A DNA stretch of 64,000 nt from the NCBI RefSeq assembly GCF_007558865.1, contig NZ_VLPK01000008.1, positions 1 to 64,000 on the forward strand. The letters are read 5' to 3'. This document shows positions 23,796-32,800 of this stretch, piece by piece. The notes under the pieces were generated by a model. The model searched no databases and was not told where the DNA came from. It worked only from the letters and a program-made list of their open reading frames with translations. Within the stretch, counting starts at the first letter, position 1, and each line of letters starts with the position of its first letter. This DNA comes from Mucilaginibacter corticis (lineage in GTDB: Bacteria > Bacteroidota > Bacteroidia > Sphingobacteriales > Sphingobacteriaceae). A program made the position numbers and the translations under genes.

Positions 23796-23891
23796 TTACA
23801 AGATGCAAAGCAGGATAACAACCAGGGTAAGCACGATCACGTAACAAGAAACCTCTATGCTGTTCCGCTTAAAAATAGCTTTGAAATTCAA
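23796..23891 (-). CDS. possible tiny membrane peptide, 31 aa, coupled to upstream gene
   Basis: A TTG at 23891 overlaps the TGA stop of the upstream 119-aa gene as TTGA and opens a 31-residue frame. It reads MNFKAIFKRNSIEVSC followed by a hydrophobic stretch YVIVLTLVVILLCIL. The frame ends 3 bp before the terminator hairpin. The basic N-terminus plus one helix would suit a small inner-membrane peptide. Evidence is positional only. Confidence 0.35.
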   Translation of the reverse strand: MNFKAIFKRNSIEVSCYVIVLTLVVILLCIL

Positions 23892-24247
23892 ATAATCGCT
23901 TCGTTCTGGTTTTGTTTCCATATCCGGTTGATCTGATTTGTTAAACAATACAGCGCTTCACTTAACGGCATTTTTACCTGGTTGATGATCGCTCCGTTTA
24001 GTAAGGTGATTTCCAGGTCCTCAAAAGTTATTCCGGGCAGGAAATCCGTATATTCAATTTCAAATCTGAAAAATTCCACTGTTTCACTTAACAGGTAAAC
24101 CACTTCCATTAATCCGCGGCTTTCGGTCTGGAAATAAAAACTAAATTCAAATAAAGTGTTGCCGGACCTGAATGGTTTACTTAAGAATTCCTGTACTTGT
24201 TGTTCGGGAGTCATCGTCATCAATTGGTCAAGCAAACGTGAAGCCAA
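23888..24247 (-). CDS. hypothetical protein, 119 aa
   Basis: A soluble mixed alpha/beta protein. The N-terminus (MASRLLDQLMTMTPEQQVQE) is helical; the middle has beta strands (TLFEFSFYFQ, GLMEVVYLLS, FFRFEIEYTDF) and the end is helical. It follows the DksA-like gene on the same strand by 28 bp, so the two are probably cotranscribed. No family recognised. Confidence 0.65.
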   Translation of the reverse strand: MASRLLDQLMTMTPEQQVQEFLSKPFRSGNTLFEFSFYFQTESRGLMEVVYLLSETVEFFRFEIEYTDFLPGITFEDLEITLLNGAIINQVKMPLSEALYCLTNQINRIWKQNQNEAII

Positions 24248-24275
24248 TCAGCTTCTGTAAGAAGAAAGTTACAGA

Positions 24276-24662
24276 TCACGATGCCTGTTTCAGTTTGGCT
24301 TCCATGCTCAGAGTGGTATGCGGCACGGCACGCAGGCGTTCCGCAGGAATGATCCGTCCCGTCTCCCGGCAGATCCCGTAGGTTTTATTATGGATGCGGA
24401 TCAGCGCGGCTTCCAGTTGTTCGATAAACTTTTTTTGCCTTGCCGCCAGCTGGGTGTTTTGTTCCTTTTCATAAGTGGCCGAACCATCTTCCAGGGTTTT
24501 ACCGGCGATGGCCGCGTCGTCACCGTTGCTGTTTGATGAACTTAACGCAGCCGTTAACTCACCCAGTTCCTCCCGGGCCATCCTTATCTTATCTTCTATT
24601 AGCAATTTAAATTCCTGCAGCTCAGGATCGCTGTAGCGTGTTTTTGTATTTTCGTTTTTCAT
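24276..24662 (-). CDS. DksA/TraR-family regulator lacking the zinc cysteines
   Basis: 128 aa. Residues 15-85 form the coiled-coil hairpin expected in DksA. The C-terminal globular motif reads YGICRETGRIIPAERLRAVP, where classical DksA has CxxC; only one of four zinc Cys remains, as is common in Bacteroidetes members. DksA-type proteins bind the RNA polymerase secondary channel and modulate stringent control. Length and motif order are normal for the Bacteroidetes subgroup. Confidence 0.9.
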   Translation of the reverse strand: MKNENTKTRYSDPELQEFKLLIEDKIRMAREELGELTAALSSSNSNGDDAAIAGKTLEDGSATYEKEQNTQLAARQKKFIEQLEAALIRIHNKTYGICRETGRIIPAERLRAVPHTTLSMEAKLKQAS

Positions 24663-24785
24663 GTTGCTTTCAACAATTAGTCACAGGAATGGTTTGTTCA
24701 GGTAGCGTTGCTTTTTATGCAGTTTTATCAAATAGTTTTTTGCAACTTTCACTGCAACCTCATAGCTTTATAAGAAAAACCAATC

Positions 24786-25043
24786 ATGAGAAAACTACTT
24801 GCTATGCTAACCGTTGCCGCGTTAGCCTTCACGACAACATTTAAAAATGTTCAGGCATCACCGCTGGCTGTTGCCGTATTTCAGCAACATTTAAAGAAGG
24901 ACGGTACACCTGACAAGCGCTTTAAGGAAAACAAAGCAACTAAAGGCCCGCTCAAGAAAGATGGAACACCTGATATGAGGTACAAGGCTAATAAGACTTC
25001 GGCATCTAAAACGACTACGGTCAAAAAGACCAAGAAATCTTAA
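24786..25043 (+). CDS. exported basic repeat protein (KKDGTPDxR repeats), 85 aa
   Basis: A signal peptide (MRKLLAMLTVAALAFTTTFK, then NVQA) is followed by two copies of the motif LKKDGTPDxR(F/Y)KxNK at residues about 36-49 and 56-69, and a Lys/Thr/Ser-rich tail. Small secreted proteins with this repeat occur repeatedly in Sphingobacteriaceae genomes. The protein is strongly basic and could bind nucleic acid, cell wall or anions outside the inner membrane, but no function is established. It is closed by a strong hairpin. Confidence 0.75.
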   Translation: MRKLLAMLTVAALAFTTTFKNVQASPLAVAVFQQHLKKDGTPDKRFKENKATKGPLKKDGTPDMRYKANKTSASKTTTVKKTKKS

Positions 25044-25051
25044 CATTCAAT

Positions 25052-25090
25052 TATAGCAATGCCTGGTTTGGAAAGCCGGGCATTGCTATA
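25052..25090 (+). terminator. terminator after the repeat protein
   Basis: TATAGCAATGCC (25052-25063) pairs with GGCATTGCTATA (25079-25090). There is no long T-run, but the stem is 12 bp and lies 9 bp after the stop codon. Confidence 0.65.
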
Positions 25091-25119
25091 TAAGCATGAT
25101 GTAATGCTGAATGTCGCGT

Positions 25120-25595
25120 CTAATCCTCTCTTACGTATACTTCGTCGTATATGGTAGGTTTACCGTCAAGTCCTGACCCGCTAAGTGTACCTACCGTATG
25201 AAGTTTGCCATCTTCCATCGTCAGCTTATAGTTAACTTTCATTGTTTCAAATCCTTTAAAGGATGCGTATTCGGTCAACTCTTCGTAATCACCATTGACC
25301 AGGGTATAGTGACCGCCAGCTACCGATACCGCTAATTTCTTATAATCGTAGTTCGGAATTTTTTGTTCTATGGTAACAACGAAAGTGGTAGGGGTGATTA
25401 TTTTATGTTGAAATACATTTGAACTATCTCCAATGGAGATCTTGCCGTCGGGATATGTTACCTTTTGTGAAATGAGCTTCCAGGAACCGATGTGGCTGTA
25501 CCCGAAGCCTGGGACGTTTTCTTTTTAGATTGTGCGAATACAGTTGTAGAAATACAGATGCATACCATGGCGAGTGGCAATAGGTTTAGTTTCAT
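25120..25595 (-). pseudogene. frameshifted exported lipocalin-like protein
   Basis: From ATG 25595 the minus strand encodes a signal peptide (MKLNLLPLAMVCICISTTVF, then AQSKK) but stops at 25458. A second frame continues without interruption to 25120. It reads ENVPGFGYSHIGSWKLISQK, then a beta-rich domain with TPTTFVVTIEQK, AGGHYTLVNGDYEELTEYA and IYDEVYVRED. The two parts join if one base is gained or lost in the A-run of TCTAAAAAGAAAACG near 25517-25527. The domain resembles lipocalin-like proteins of Bacteroidetes. It is either a real frameshift or a homopolymer sequencing error. Confidence 0.7.
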
Positions 25596-25707
25596 AAGGT
25601 TATATATTTGGTTAGGCTAAATATAATTAATATTCTATCAAATCAAACCACTGCCGCAGCTATTATAAAATATGCTGCGCCGGCTTTTTTTGTTGATAAT
25701 AAAAATT

Positions 25708-25722
25708 ACTAAAAATATTAGC
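25708..25722. promoter_or_regulatory. palindrome upstream of umuDC (candidate SOS box)
   Basis: ACTAA-AAATA-TTAGC, 31 bp before the umuD start. The same half-sites with the same 5-bp spacer occur upstream of the SRAP gene (28453-28467). Both genes belong to the SOS response in other bacteria. A -7-like TAATTTTG follows at 25740-25747. Confidence 0.5.
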
Positions 25723-25753
25723 ATTTTAAAATTAATTGATAATTTTGAAGGCT

Positions 25754-26185
25754 ATGCTGAGGATCAGGAAACAGTCGACGAAAAGGGATGTGCTGGGCTT
25801 TCGTTTGCCCGCGCAGACATTCGAGGAACCCGCGCTCGATATCTCCGACATTACGGTCATCGACCCGGATAATACGTATTATATGCGGATGGGCAGCGGC
25901 GCGATGCGGAGCTATCATATTTTGGAAGATCATATCCTGGTCATTGACCGCTCGTTGGCACCGGTGAGCGGCTGTATCGTGGTCTTTTTTCATGAAGGTG
26001 ATTTTTATGTAAGGGAGTATTGCCCGGGCGGCGCGGTATTGCTGTTAAAAGCGGATACGCCCCGGGAGACGATCACCATTACGGCTGCACAGTGGGAATG
26101 CTGGGGCGTGGTCATGCTGACCTTGAACCCTTTGCTGCAGCCGGCACAAAAAACAGGGAGGTACGGCCGTGTTTGCGCATGTTGA
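25754..26185 (+). CDS. umuD: UmuD-like S24 protein lacking the catalytic Ser/Lys
   Basis: 143 aa from ATG 25754; a TTG 18 bp upstream is less likely. The S24 core is clear: TYYMRMGSGAMRSYHI, then DHILVIDRSLAP, then GCIVVFFHEGDFYVREY. In E. coli UmuD the nucleophile Ser60 precedes Met in GDSM; here that position is Ala50 in GSGAM. Lys97 in TVK corresponds to Arg87 in YVR. So the self-cleavage dyad appears lost. UmuD2 or UmuD'2 is the accessory dimer of DNA polymerase V. The gene overlaps umuC by 17 bp. Membership is firm; loss of catalysis is inferred from an alignment by eye. Confidence 0.85.
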   Translation: MLRIRKQSTKRDVLGFRLPAQTFEEPALDISDITVIDPDNTYYMRMGSGAMRSYHILEDHILVIDRSLAPVSGCIVVFFHEGDFYVREYCPGGAVLLLKADTPRETITITAAQWECWGVVMLTLNPLLQPAQKTGRYGRVCAC

Positions 26186-27419
26186 TATCAATAACTGCTA
26201 TGTCAGCTGCGAAACGCTGTTCAACCCGGCGCTGCGCGGCCGTGTCGTTGTCGTGTTGTCTAACAATGATGGCTGTGTGATCGCGCGGAGCAATGAGGCC
26301 AAAGCGGCAGGGATCAGGATGGGCGACGCGGAATTTATCGTCCGCAAGCGGCTCAAAGAACTGAATGCCGTCATCTTCAGCAGCAATTACGCTTTTTATG
26401 CGGACATGAGCGCCCGTATGATGAACAACCTGGCCCGTTATACTTATCTGCTGATGGTGTACAGTATTGACGAGGCTTTCCTTGCGATGGGGAATTTGCC
26501 CGTGGACCTGGAAGCGCATGTGGCCATGATCAGCCGGAACGTGATGCGGGACACCGGGCTTTCGATAACTGTGGGCGTGGGGCCCACGATGGCACTCGCC
26601 AAACTGGCGAATAAAGCCGCCAAGAAATTAAAACGCAATTACCTTGTGCTCGACACCACCGCTAAAGTAAATGAGGTGGTCAAAGATTTTTTGATCGAAG
26701 ACGTTTGGGGCATCGGGAAACAATATTATGAAATGCTGCGGGAAATGGGGGTCACGACCGCCGAAGATTTCCGGCAGCTGAAACCGGACCTGGTACGGCA
26801 GCGGATGACCGTACAGGGCTGGCGGTTGCAACAGGAGCTCTGGGGTAAGCCATGCAATGTGATCAAAGATGTAGCCGACCGCTCGAAGGGGATCGAAAGC
26901 AGTCAGAGTTTCAATAGTTACCAGACCGACCTGGAACAGCTGGAGGAAGCGGCGGCGATGCACGCGGCAACCATTGCATTTAAACTCCGGCAGCAAAACA
27001 GCATGGCGCTGCTGCTGACGGTTTACCTGCGGACAAACAAGCACAATATCAGCCATGACCAGCACTACCCGGTGATCACGGTCAAAGTACCTTTCGCATC
27101 GAACAGTACCCAAAATTTGACCAGGATCTGCGTACAGGCTTTGCGTGCGATTTATCAGCCCGGTTACAATTACCTGAAAACCGGCGTCCGTGCGACCGGC
27201 ATTATCCCCGCCGGCGAGGTGCAATACAATTTATTCAGTAACTATGATAACAGCCGGCGGCAGGCGCTGAGCCATTTAATGGATGAGATCAACGCCCGCT
27301 ACGGCCGCGGCGCACTGCGTGTGGCGGCGGAGGGTTATAAAAAATCCTGGAAGATGAAACAGGAATTTTTGAGTAAGCGGTACACTACGGACTGGCGGGA
27401 CATCGTGGTAGCGCGTTAG
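26169..27419 (+). CDS. umuC: UmuC-like Y-family DNA polymerase (pol V catalytic subunit)
   Basis: 416 aa from GTG 26169. The palm carries catalytic D6 (FAHVDINNCYVSCE) and D101-E102 (VYSIDEAF). The finger motif VVVLSNNDGCVIARSNEAK and the helix-hairpin-helix region (DVWGIGKQYYEMLREMGV) are typical. The C-terminus ends with a UmuC-like tail (SKRYTTDWRDI). It performs translesion synthesis when bound to UmuD' and RecA. Length matches UmuC. Coupled to umuD by overlap and likely DNA-damage induced through the palindrome at 25708. Confidence 0.95.
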   Translation: MFAHVDINNCYVSCETLFNPALRGRVVVVLSNNDGCVIARSNEAKAAGIRMGDAEFIVRKRLKELNAVIFSSNYAFYADMSARMMNNLARYTYLLMVYSIDEAFLAMGNLPVDLEAHVAMISRNVMRDTGLSITVGVGPTMALAKLANKAAKKLKRNYLVLDTTAKVNEVVKDFLIEDVWGIGKQYYEMLREMGVTTAEDFRQLKPDLVRQRMTVQGWRLQQELWGKPCNVIKDVADRSKGIESSQSFNSYQTDLEQLEEAAAMHAATIAFKLRQQNSMALLLTVYLRTNKHNISHDQHYPVITVKVPFASNSTQNLTRICVQALRAIYQPGYNYLKTGVRATGIIPAGEVQYNLFSNYDNSRRQALSHLMDEINARYGRGALRVAAEGYKKSWKMKQEFLSKRYTTDWRDIVVAR

Positions 27420-27420
27420 A

Positions 27421-28398
27421 TTATTGGCGTAAAAATTTTTTTAACGGGACGATAAAGCGGTCAAAGGCCTCGATCTGCGGCAGGTGTCCGACGCCGTCAA
27501 TAATGACCAGTTGCGCGCCGGCGATTTGCTGCTGTGCCTGTCTGGCAAGTTTAGGATATTGTCCCATTTGCGCTTTAAGGGCCGGGTCTTTGACCAGGTC
27601 CCTGTTAATGGCCGTACGGTCCAGGCTGCCGATGATCAGCAGGGTAGGCGCTTTGACCAGGTTGAATTCGTAGACCACCGGTTGGGTAAAGATCATATCG
27701 GAAGTGAGCGCGTTGTCCATGGCCACTGTCGGGTACTGCGGGTCGCCGAACCAGGCAGTCTGCAGTTTGGCCCATTCGTCATATTCGGGCTTCCAGTTGC
27801 CGTGGTAATAATTTTCCTGCTGGTATTTTTTGGCGGCGGCAAAGTCGGTTTTCATTTCTTTTCGGTAACCGGAGTCGATTGGGGCGTAAGGCGCGACCCG
27901 TTTCCAGTCTTCGAGGCCGAGCGGGTCCAGTAATACCAGTTTACTGACCATCGCCGGGTACATCAGCGTGAAACGAACGGCGATCATCCCGCCCATGGAA
28001 TGCCCGAGCAAATAAACTTTTTGAATATTTAACTGGTCTAGTAAGGATTTGGTGTTTTGTGCCAGTTGCTGAAAAGTGAACTGGTAGCCGGCGGGTTTGG
28101 ACGATTTGCCGAAACCGACCTGGTCGGGCGCGATCACGCGGTAGCCTTCCCTGTTCAGCGCCCCGATGGTGGTTTTCCAGTAGGCGCCGTTAAAGTTTTT
28201 TCCATGGAGCAATATTACTGTCTTTCCATTTGGAGTTTGCGGCCGTAAATCCATATAGGCCATTTTTAGTTGCTGATGCTGGCTGTTCAGCTCCAGGTAG
28301 CTCACCGGGAAGGGGTAGGGATAGGTACTCAGCAGAATATCCTGCTGTGCCCTTGCCACCTGGCTAAAAAGGGCGAGTATAAAAATAAGGCGTTTCAT
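27421..28398 (-). CDS. exported alpha/beta hydrolase
   Basis: 325 aa with a signal peptide (MKRLIFILALFSQVARAQ). The oxyanion motif LLHGKNFNGAYW, the nucleophile elbow GHSMGG (S134), the acid in the GSLDRTAI segment and His305 in DGVGHLPQIE complete a catalytic triad. Members of this fold hydrolyse esters, lactones or haloalkanes; the substrate is not predictable. It converges with umuC, with only 1 bp between the stop codons, and is divergent from the SRAP gene. Confidence 0.88.
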   Translation of the reverse strand: MKRLIFILALFSQVARAQQDILLSTYPYPFPVSYLELNSQHQQLKMAYMDLRPQTPNGKTVILLHGKNFNGAYWKTTIGALNREGYRVIAPDQVGFGKSSKPAGYQFTFQQLAQNTKSLLDQLNIQKVYLLGHSMGGMIAVRFTLMYPAMVSKLVLLDPLGLEDWKRVAPYAPIDSGYRKEMKTDFAAAKKYQQENYYHGNWKPEYDEWAKLQTAWFGDPQYPTVAMDNALTSDMIFTQPVVYEFNLVKAPTLLIIGSLDRTAINRDLVKDPALKAQMGQYPKLARQAQQQIAGAQLVIIDGVGHLPQIEAFDRFIVPLKKFLRQ

Positions 28399-28452
28399 AC
28401 CCTTAAAAGGATCGAACGATTAAATCGTTTTAGTTAATAAATTAAATTAATT

Positions 28453-28474
28453 ACTAAAATAATTAGTATTTTTG
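28453..28474 (+). promoter_or_regulatory. palindrome and -7 element upstream of the SRAP gene
   Basis: ACTAA-AATAA-TTAGT (28453-28467; perfect half-sites, extendable by one base on each side) overlaps a Bacteroidetes-type -7 element TATTTTTG (28467-28474). The start codon is 18 bp downstream. A repressor on this site would cover the promoter. Confidence 0.6.
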
Positions 28475-28491
28475 TGCGTTAAAAGGATCAT

Positions 28492-29091
28492 ATGTGCGGA
28501 AGAGTATTAATAGGAGAACAAAAAGATATCGTAATTACCGGCAGGGACGGACAGCAATTCAAACCGAAGCCCAATGCGGGCGGCAATCCGGGTTCGATGC
28601 TGACCGTTGTGACGGATGCGATGCCCGATAAGGTCCAACAGTATCGCTGGGGCTTACTGACAGCGGATGACGATAAGATACACGCCAGGCACAAGCATGC
28701 CAGGATCGAAAATATCCATACGGTCTGGCGCAGGCAATTGGGCAGGAAACACTGCGTGATCCGTATCCAGGCATTTTTTGAATATAACAAAGACCAGAAG
28801 AAATCTTACCGCGTTGAAAGGGCGGACGGGAAACCGTTTTATATCGCGGGCTTATGGGATATCTGGATGGACGTGGACACGAATGTTTTACTGCCGACCT
28901 GCCTGATGATCACCATGCCGCCGAACCGGGCGATGGGAGAGATCCATGACCGGATGCCGGCCATGCTGGAACGCTGTGATGTAAAGACCTGGCTGAACGG
29001 GAATTTGACGGGCCAGCAGCGGACGGCATTTTTGCAAAGTCATCCCTGTTTACCGGAAACATTAAAGATCACCGTGGAAAAAGAGTTTTAA
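28492..29091 (+). CDS. SRAP-domain protein (YedK/HMCES family)
   Basis: 199 aa. It begins MCGR, which gives the catalytic Cys2 after Met removal. Other family residues are N74 (ARIEN), E97 (AFFEY in place of GFFEW) and H152 (EIHDRMPAML). SRAP proteins form a thiazolidine crosslink with abasic sites in single-stranded DNA and protect replication forks; in bacteria the gene is often next to SOS genes. It is divergent from the hydrolase, close to umuDC, and shares a promoter palindrome with it. Confidence 0.95.
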   Translation: MCGRVLIGEQKDIVITGRDGQQFKPKPNAGGNPGSMLTVVTDAMPDKVQQYRWGLLTADDDKIHARHKHARIENIHTVWRRQLGRKHCVIRIQAFFEYNKDQKKSYRVERADGKPFYIAGLWDIWMDVDTNVLLPTCLMITMPPNRAMGEIHDRMPAMLERCDVKTWLNGNLTGQQRTAFLQSHPCLPETLKITVEKEF

Positions 29092-29138
29092 TGGTATGAT
29101 TGTTGTCATTACCGGCACGAAAGCTAACACTTAATAGA

Positions 29139-29525
29139 TTGCAAACGAAAACCCTCCTCGTGCTGGATGATGATGTACAATTTCATCGCATACTCACCTT
29201 AGCCAATAAACCCAACTTTTTCCATCATATCGATCACCACTACGAAGTCGACGCGCTGATTCGCTATCTTACTGCAAATCAGCAAAGTAAAGCTAATTTG
29301 CCCGATGTGATATTTGTGGACCTTTCCTTGCCGGTCAATGACGGCTGGAGTTTCCTGAATGCCTTTGAAGTCATCCGCAGTTCGCTCTGTAAACAGATCA
29401 CCGTGTATATTTTAACGGCTTCTGTACGAAAAGCCGACCGTGAGCGCGCTTCAGGCTATACTTTTGTAAAACAATATATTTCTAAACCTTTCACGATGGA
29501 TCAATTCAGGGAGATTGCAGCCTGA
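29139..29525 (+). CDS. single-domain response regulator, paralogue of the one at 703
   Basis: 128 aa from TTG 29139; a longer TTG frame from 29100 lacks a counterpart in the paralogue. Phospho-Asp is D61 (VIFVDLSLP), the acidic pocket is LDDD at 9-12 and the Lys is K116 in SKP. It shares roughly half its residues with the protein at 703, including LANKPNFF and SFLNAF. It starts 47 bp after the SRAP gene, possibly in the same transcript, and is followed by the small lipoprotein. Partner kinases could be the two large kinases on the opposite strand nearby, but this is only proximity. Confidence 0.85.
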   Translation: MQTKTLLVLDDDVQFHRILTLANKPNFFHHIDHHYEVDALIRYLTANQQSKANLPDVIFVDLSLPVNDGWSFLNAFEVIRSSLCKQITVYILTASVRKADRERASGYTFVKQYISKPFTMDQFREIAA

Positions 29526-29582
29526 TTTACCGTGATTTTATAAGTTACACAAACCTGGTGCAACTTTTATTGTTAGTTGAAT

Positions 29583-29810
29583 ATGAAACCGAACATAGAA
29601 CCCTTTTATCCTTTACTTGTGCTGCTGATCGTATTCAGCATGATCGCCTGCGAACAAAACCGGAACAAAGCGACGATTGGCAAGGATACCGCCAACATGC
29701 ATAAAGACGCTTCCACGATCCTGGATACCGCTAAGAGGGACATGGTTCAAAAGGATTCTGCCAAAGCCAGGCAGGCCAGGAACCCGGACTCCACAAACCA
29801 TAGCAATTAA
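29583..29810 (+). CDS. small lipoprotein, 75 aa
   Basis: From ATG 29583: MKPNIEPFYPLLVLLIVFSM then IAC, a signal with lipobox Cys23 (SMIAC), followed by a charged, Lys/Asp-rich tail (KDTANMHKDASTILDT). It has a degenerate paralogue at 22697. The tail is probably disordered or helical. No function is known. It lies 57 bp after the receiver gene on the same strand. Confidence 0.7.
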   Translation: MKPNIEPFYPLLVLLIVFSMIACEQNRNKATIGKDTANMHKDASTILDTAKRDMVQKDSAKARQARNPDSTNHSN

Positions 29811-29854
29811 GCATGGACGGCGCAGAGGGCCGGGTTAACCAAACAGCAGCCCGC

Positions 29855-32800
29855 TCAGGCTATATTTAATGGTAAACTGAAGTAAAAAACAGAACCTGCA
29901 CCACGCTCGCTTTCTACCCATATCTCCCCATTATGCCGGTGAATTATCTCCGCGCTGAGATACAAACCAATACCAAAACCCGCGATTTGCTGCGTATCGC
30001 CGGATTGCACCCGGTAGTAACGCTCAAACACTTTGTCCCTGTCCTGCGGTTTTAAACCCATACCTTCGTCTTTTACACTGACCTGCACGTGGCTGCCGAT
30101 CACCTCGCATTTGATATAAATATCTTTACCTTTTGGCGAATATTTGACAGCGTTACTGATCAGGTTGGTGATAACCGAACCAATCTTATCATGATCCGCA
30201 TGGACGATCACCGGATCGCAGGGTTGAAAATGGATCGTGTGGCTGCTAACCGTCAGTTCCGTTTCCTGTATGGCTTCATTTATCAGCTTCTCCAGGTCAA
30301 ATTTACGCTTGTCAATGATCAGCTTAGCCGCTTCCAGCCGGGACACGTTGAGAAAGCCATTGATCATATTACTCATACGTTTGACCTGCACGCGCGCCTT
30401 TTCCATTGCCCCGGATAAGAAGGTATCTTCGCTGTTCTTCAATTTTAAATTGGCGACCTGCACAATAGCTGTTAAGGAGGTCAGCGGCGTTTTCAGCTCA
30501 TGGCTCACCATCCCGATAAAATCATTTTTACGGAGATCGTCTTCTTTACTCTCCGTTATATCCAGGATCGTGCCGACCACTGAGATCACTTCGCCTGCAC
30601 TGTTCAGCTCCACTTTCCCGGTAGAATTCAGCCATTTTCGCTTACTGCCATCGAAAGGTTGTATCTGGTAATCCTCACTGAAACTCCCCTTGTTCTCCAC
30701 CGCCTGCATAATCGCCTGCGTAAAACGCTCCCGGTGTTCCGGTACGACCACACTCAGCGTCTTATCAAAAGATAAGACCTCATCCATGGGTATGGCGTGG
30801 ATCTGCCGGGCTTTAGGGGACACTTCCAGCAGATCGCTGCCCCAGGTTGTTTTCCAGATCCCCATGCCCGAAGCATCCATGGCCAGGCGCAGTGTACTGC
30901 TTACTTTCTCCAGTTCCAGGCGGGCGTTTACCTGCTCGGTCACATCCGCCGCTACAGCGATCATCCCGTTGACTTGTTTCTTATCATCCACCAGCGCCTC
31001 CATCGTCAGGTTGAGATAGACCATTTCCTCTTGTCCGAACCTATGCAAAGTGACCGGCGTTTCTGAAGAAACAAAACGTTCACCTGTTTGAAATACAGCA
31101 TCCATCACGCGGCGGAAACCCTGGTCTTCCAACTCCGGTATCGCTTCAAAAAGCGGTCGTTTGACCGTGACCTCTTTTGTGCGGCCCCAGTAAGCCAGCA
31201 TCCGGCTATTGGCCAGTTCTACGATATGGTTCGGTCCGCGATAGATCGCCATCGCTACCGGCGCTTCGGTCAACAGGTTCCGCAGTTGTTCTTCCGCATG
31301 CCCGCGGGCCTTGCTGATATTGATCTGAGCGCGGACCTTCGTCAACAGTTCCGCCGCCGAAAATGGTTTCACTAAATAATCATCCGCGCCGGCCTCCAGG
31401 CCGTCGATCCGGGCTTCTTCCCCCGCACGGGCCGACAGAAAGATCACCGGCAGCCGGTAAGTATCTTCATCATTGCGGATCTGCTGTAATAATGCCTTGC
31501 CGTCCATCACCGGCATCATCACATCGCTCAACACCATTGAAGGTACATCTTGCCGGATCAGGTCCAAAGCTTCCGCACCGTTGACCGCCGTTTGAACCGT
31601 AAAGAAAGGTTCCAGTAAACGCTTCAGGTACGCCCGCATATCGGCATTGTCATCCACAATCAAAATACGCGTCTCTTTGTTGACGCTATTGTCTTCGCTG
31701 ATCACCTGGTCATTTGCCGTGGCGGCAGCGGCCTCCTCCTGTAACAAACTGTAGGCCTCCCGGATAAACGGGGCCGCGGTAGCAGCAGTATCACCGGCTT
31801 TGCTGCCGGAAATTACATGCGCCTCAGGCAGGTGCACCTTGCCGGACGGTATTTTCACCGTGAACGTGCTGCCTTCTCCTGCTGTACTCTTTACATCAAT
31901 TTCACCGCCATGCAGCTGTACCAATTCATTTACCAGCGACAAACCGATCCCGGTACCTTCATGGGTGCGTCCCGCCGAATTTTCCACCCGGTGAAAACGC
32001 TCGAACATATGCGGCAGTTCCTTTTCAGGGATACCCACACCGGTATCGCTCACTTCCAGCACGGCAAAATTGCCTTCCTGCCTCAGGCCAACGGTAATGC
32101 GGCCCATCAGCGTATATTTAAAAGCATTGGATAATAAATTCAGTACGATCTTTTCCCACATCTGCCGGTCAACGAAAAAAGAATGATCCGGCAGGTGACA
32201 ATCCACCTCCAGTTCCATCCCGGCTTTTTCGATGATCGAGCGGAAACTGCTCGCCAGGTCAGCGGTCAGCTCACAAAGATCGAGCTGTTGGTAAACCGCC
32301 TGCACGCGCCCGGCTTCCACACGGCTATAGTCCAGCAGGTTATTCACCAGCTTTAACAAACGCATCGCGTTACGGTGGGTGGCTGCTACCTGTGTCTTTT
32401 TACTTTCGTCCAGTCCGCTTTGCAACAGATCCTCCAAAGGCCCGAGCATCAGTGTCAGCGGTGTCCTGAACTCATGGCTGACATTACTGAAAAAAGCCGT
32501 CTTCGAACGATCGATCTCCGCCAGGGCCTCGGCGCGCTTTTGTTCCTGCGCGTAGGCATAAACATTGGAAACCGCCGTATTATAGGTTCCGGCCAGCTGG
32601 TCGTAAAAATTATAATAAGCCGTGTCCAATGCCCGGCAAACACTGACACCCGCGATGATAAAGCCAAAAGGTTCGCTTTGGCCGGTGATCCTCACCGGCA
32701 GGATCATCGCCGTATGCGGGGCCTGATCATAGGGGCCGCTTTTAAATTCCCCAAACAGGGACTGTAATTCCTTAACCTCGATAATTTCGCCCGTATCGCT

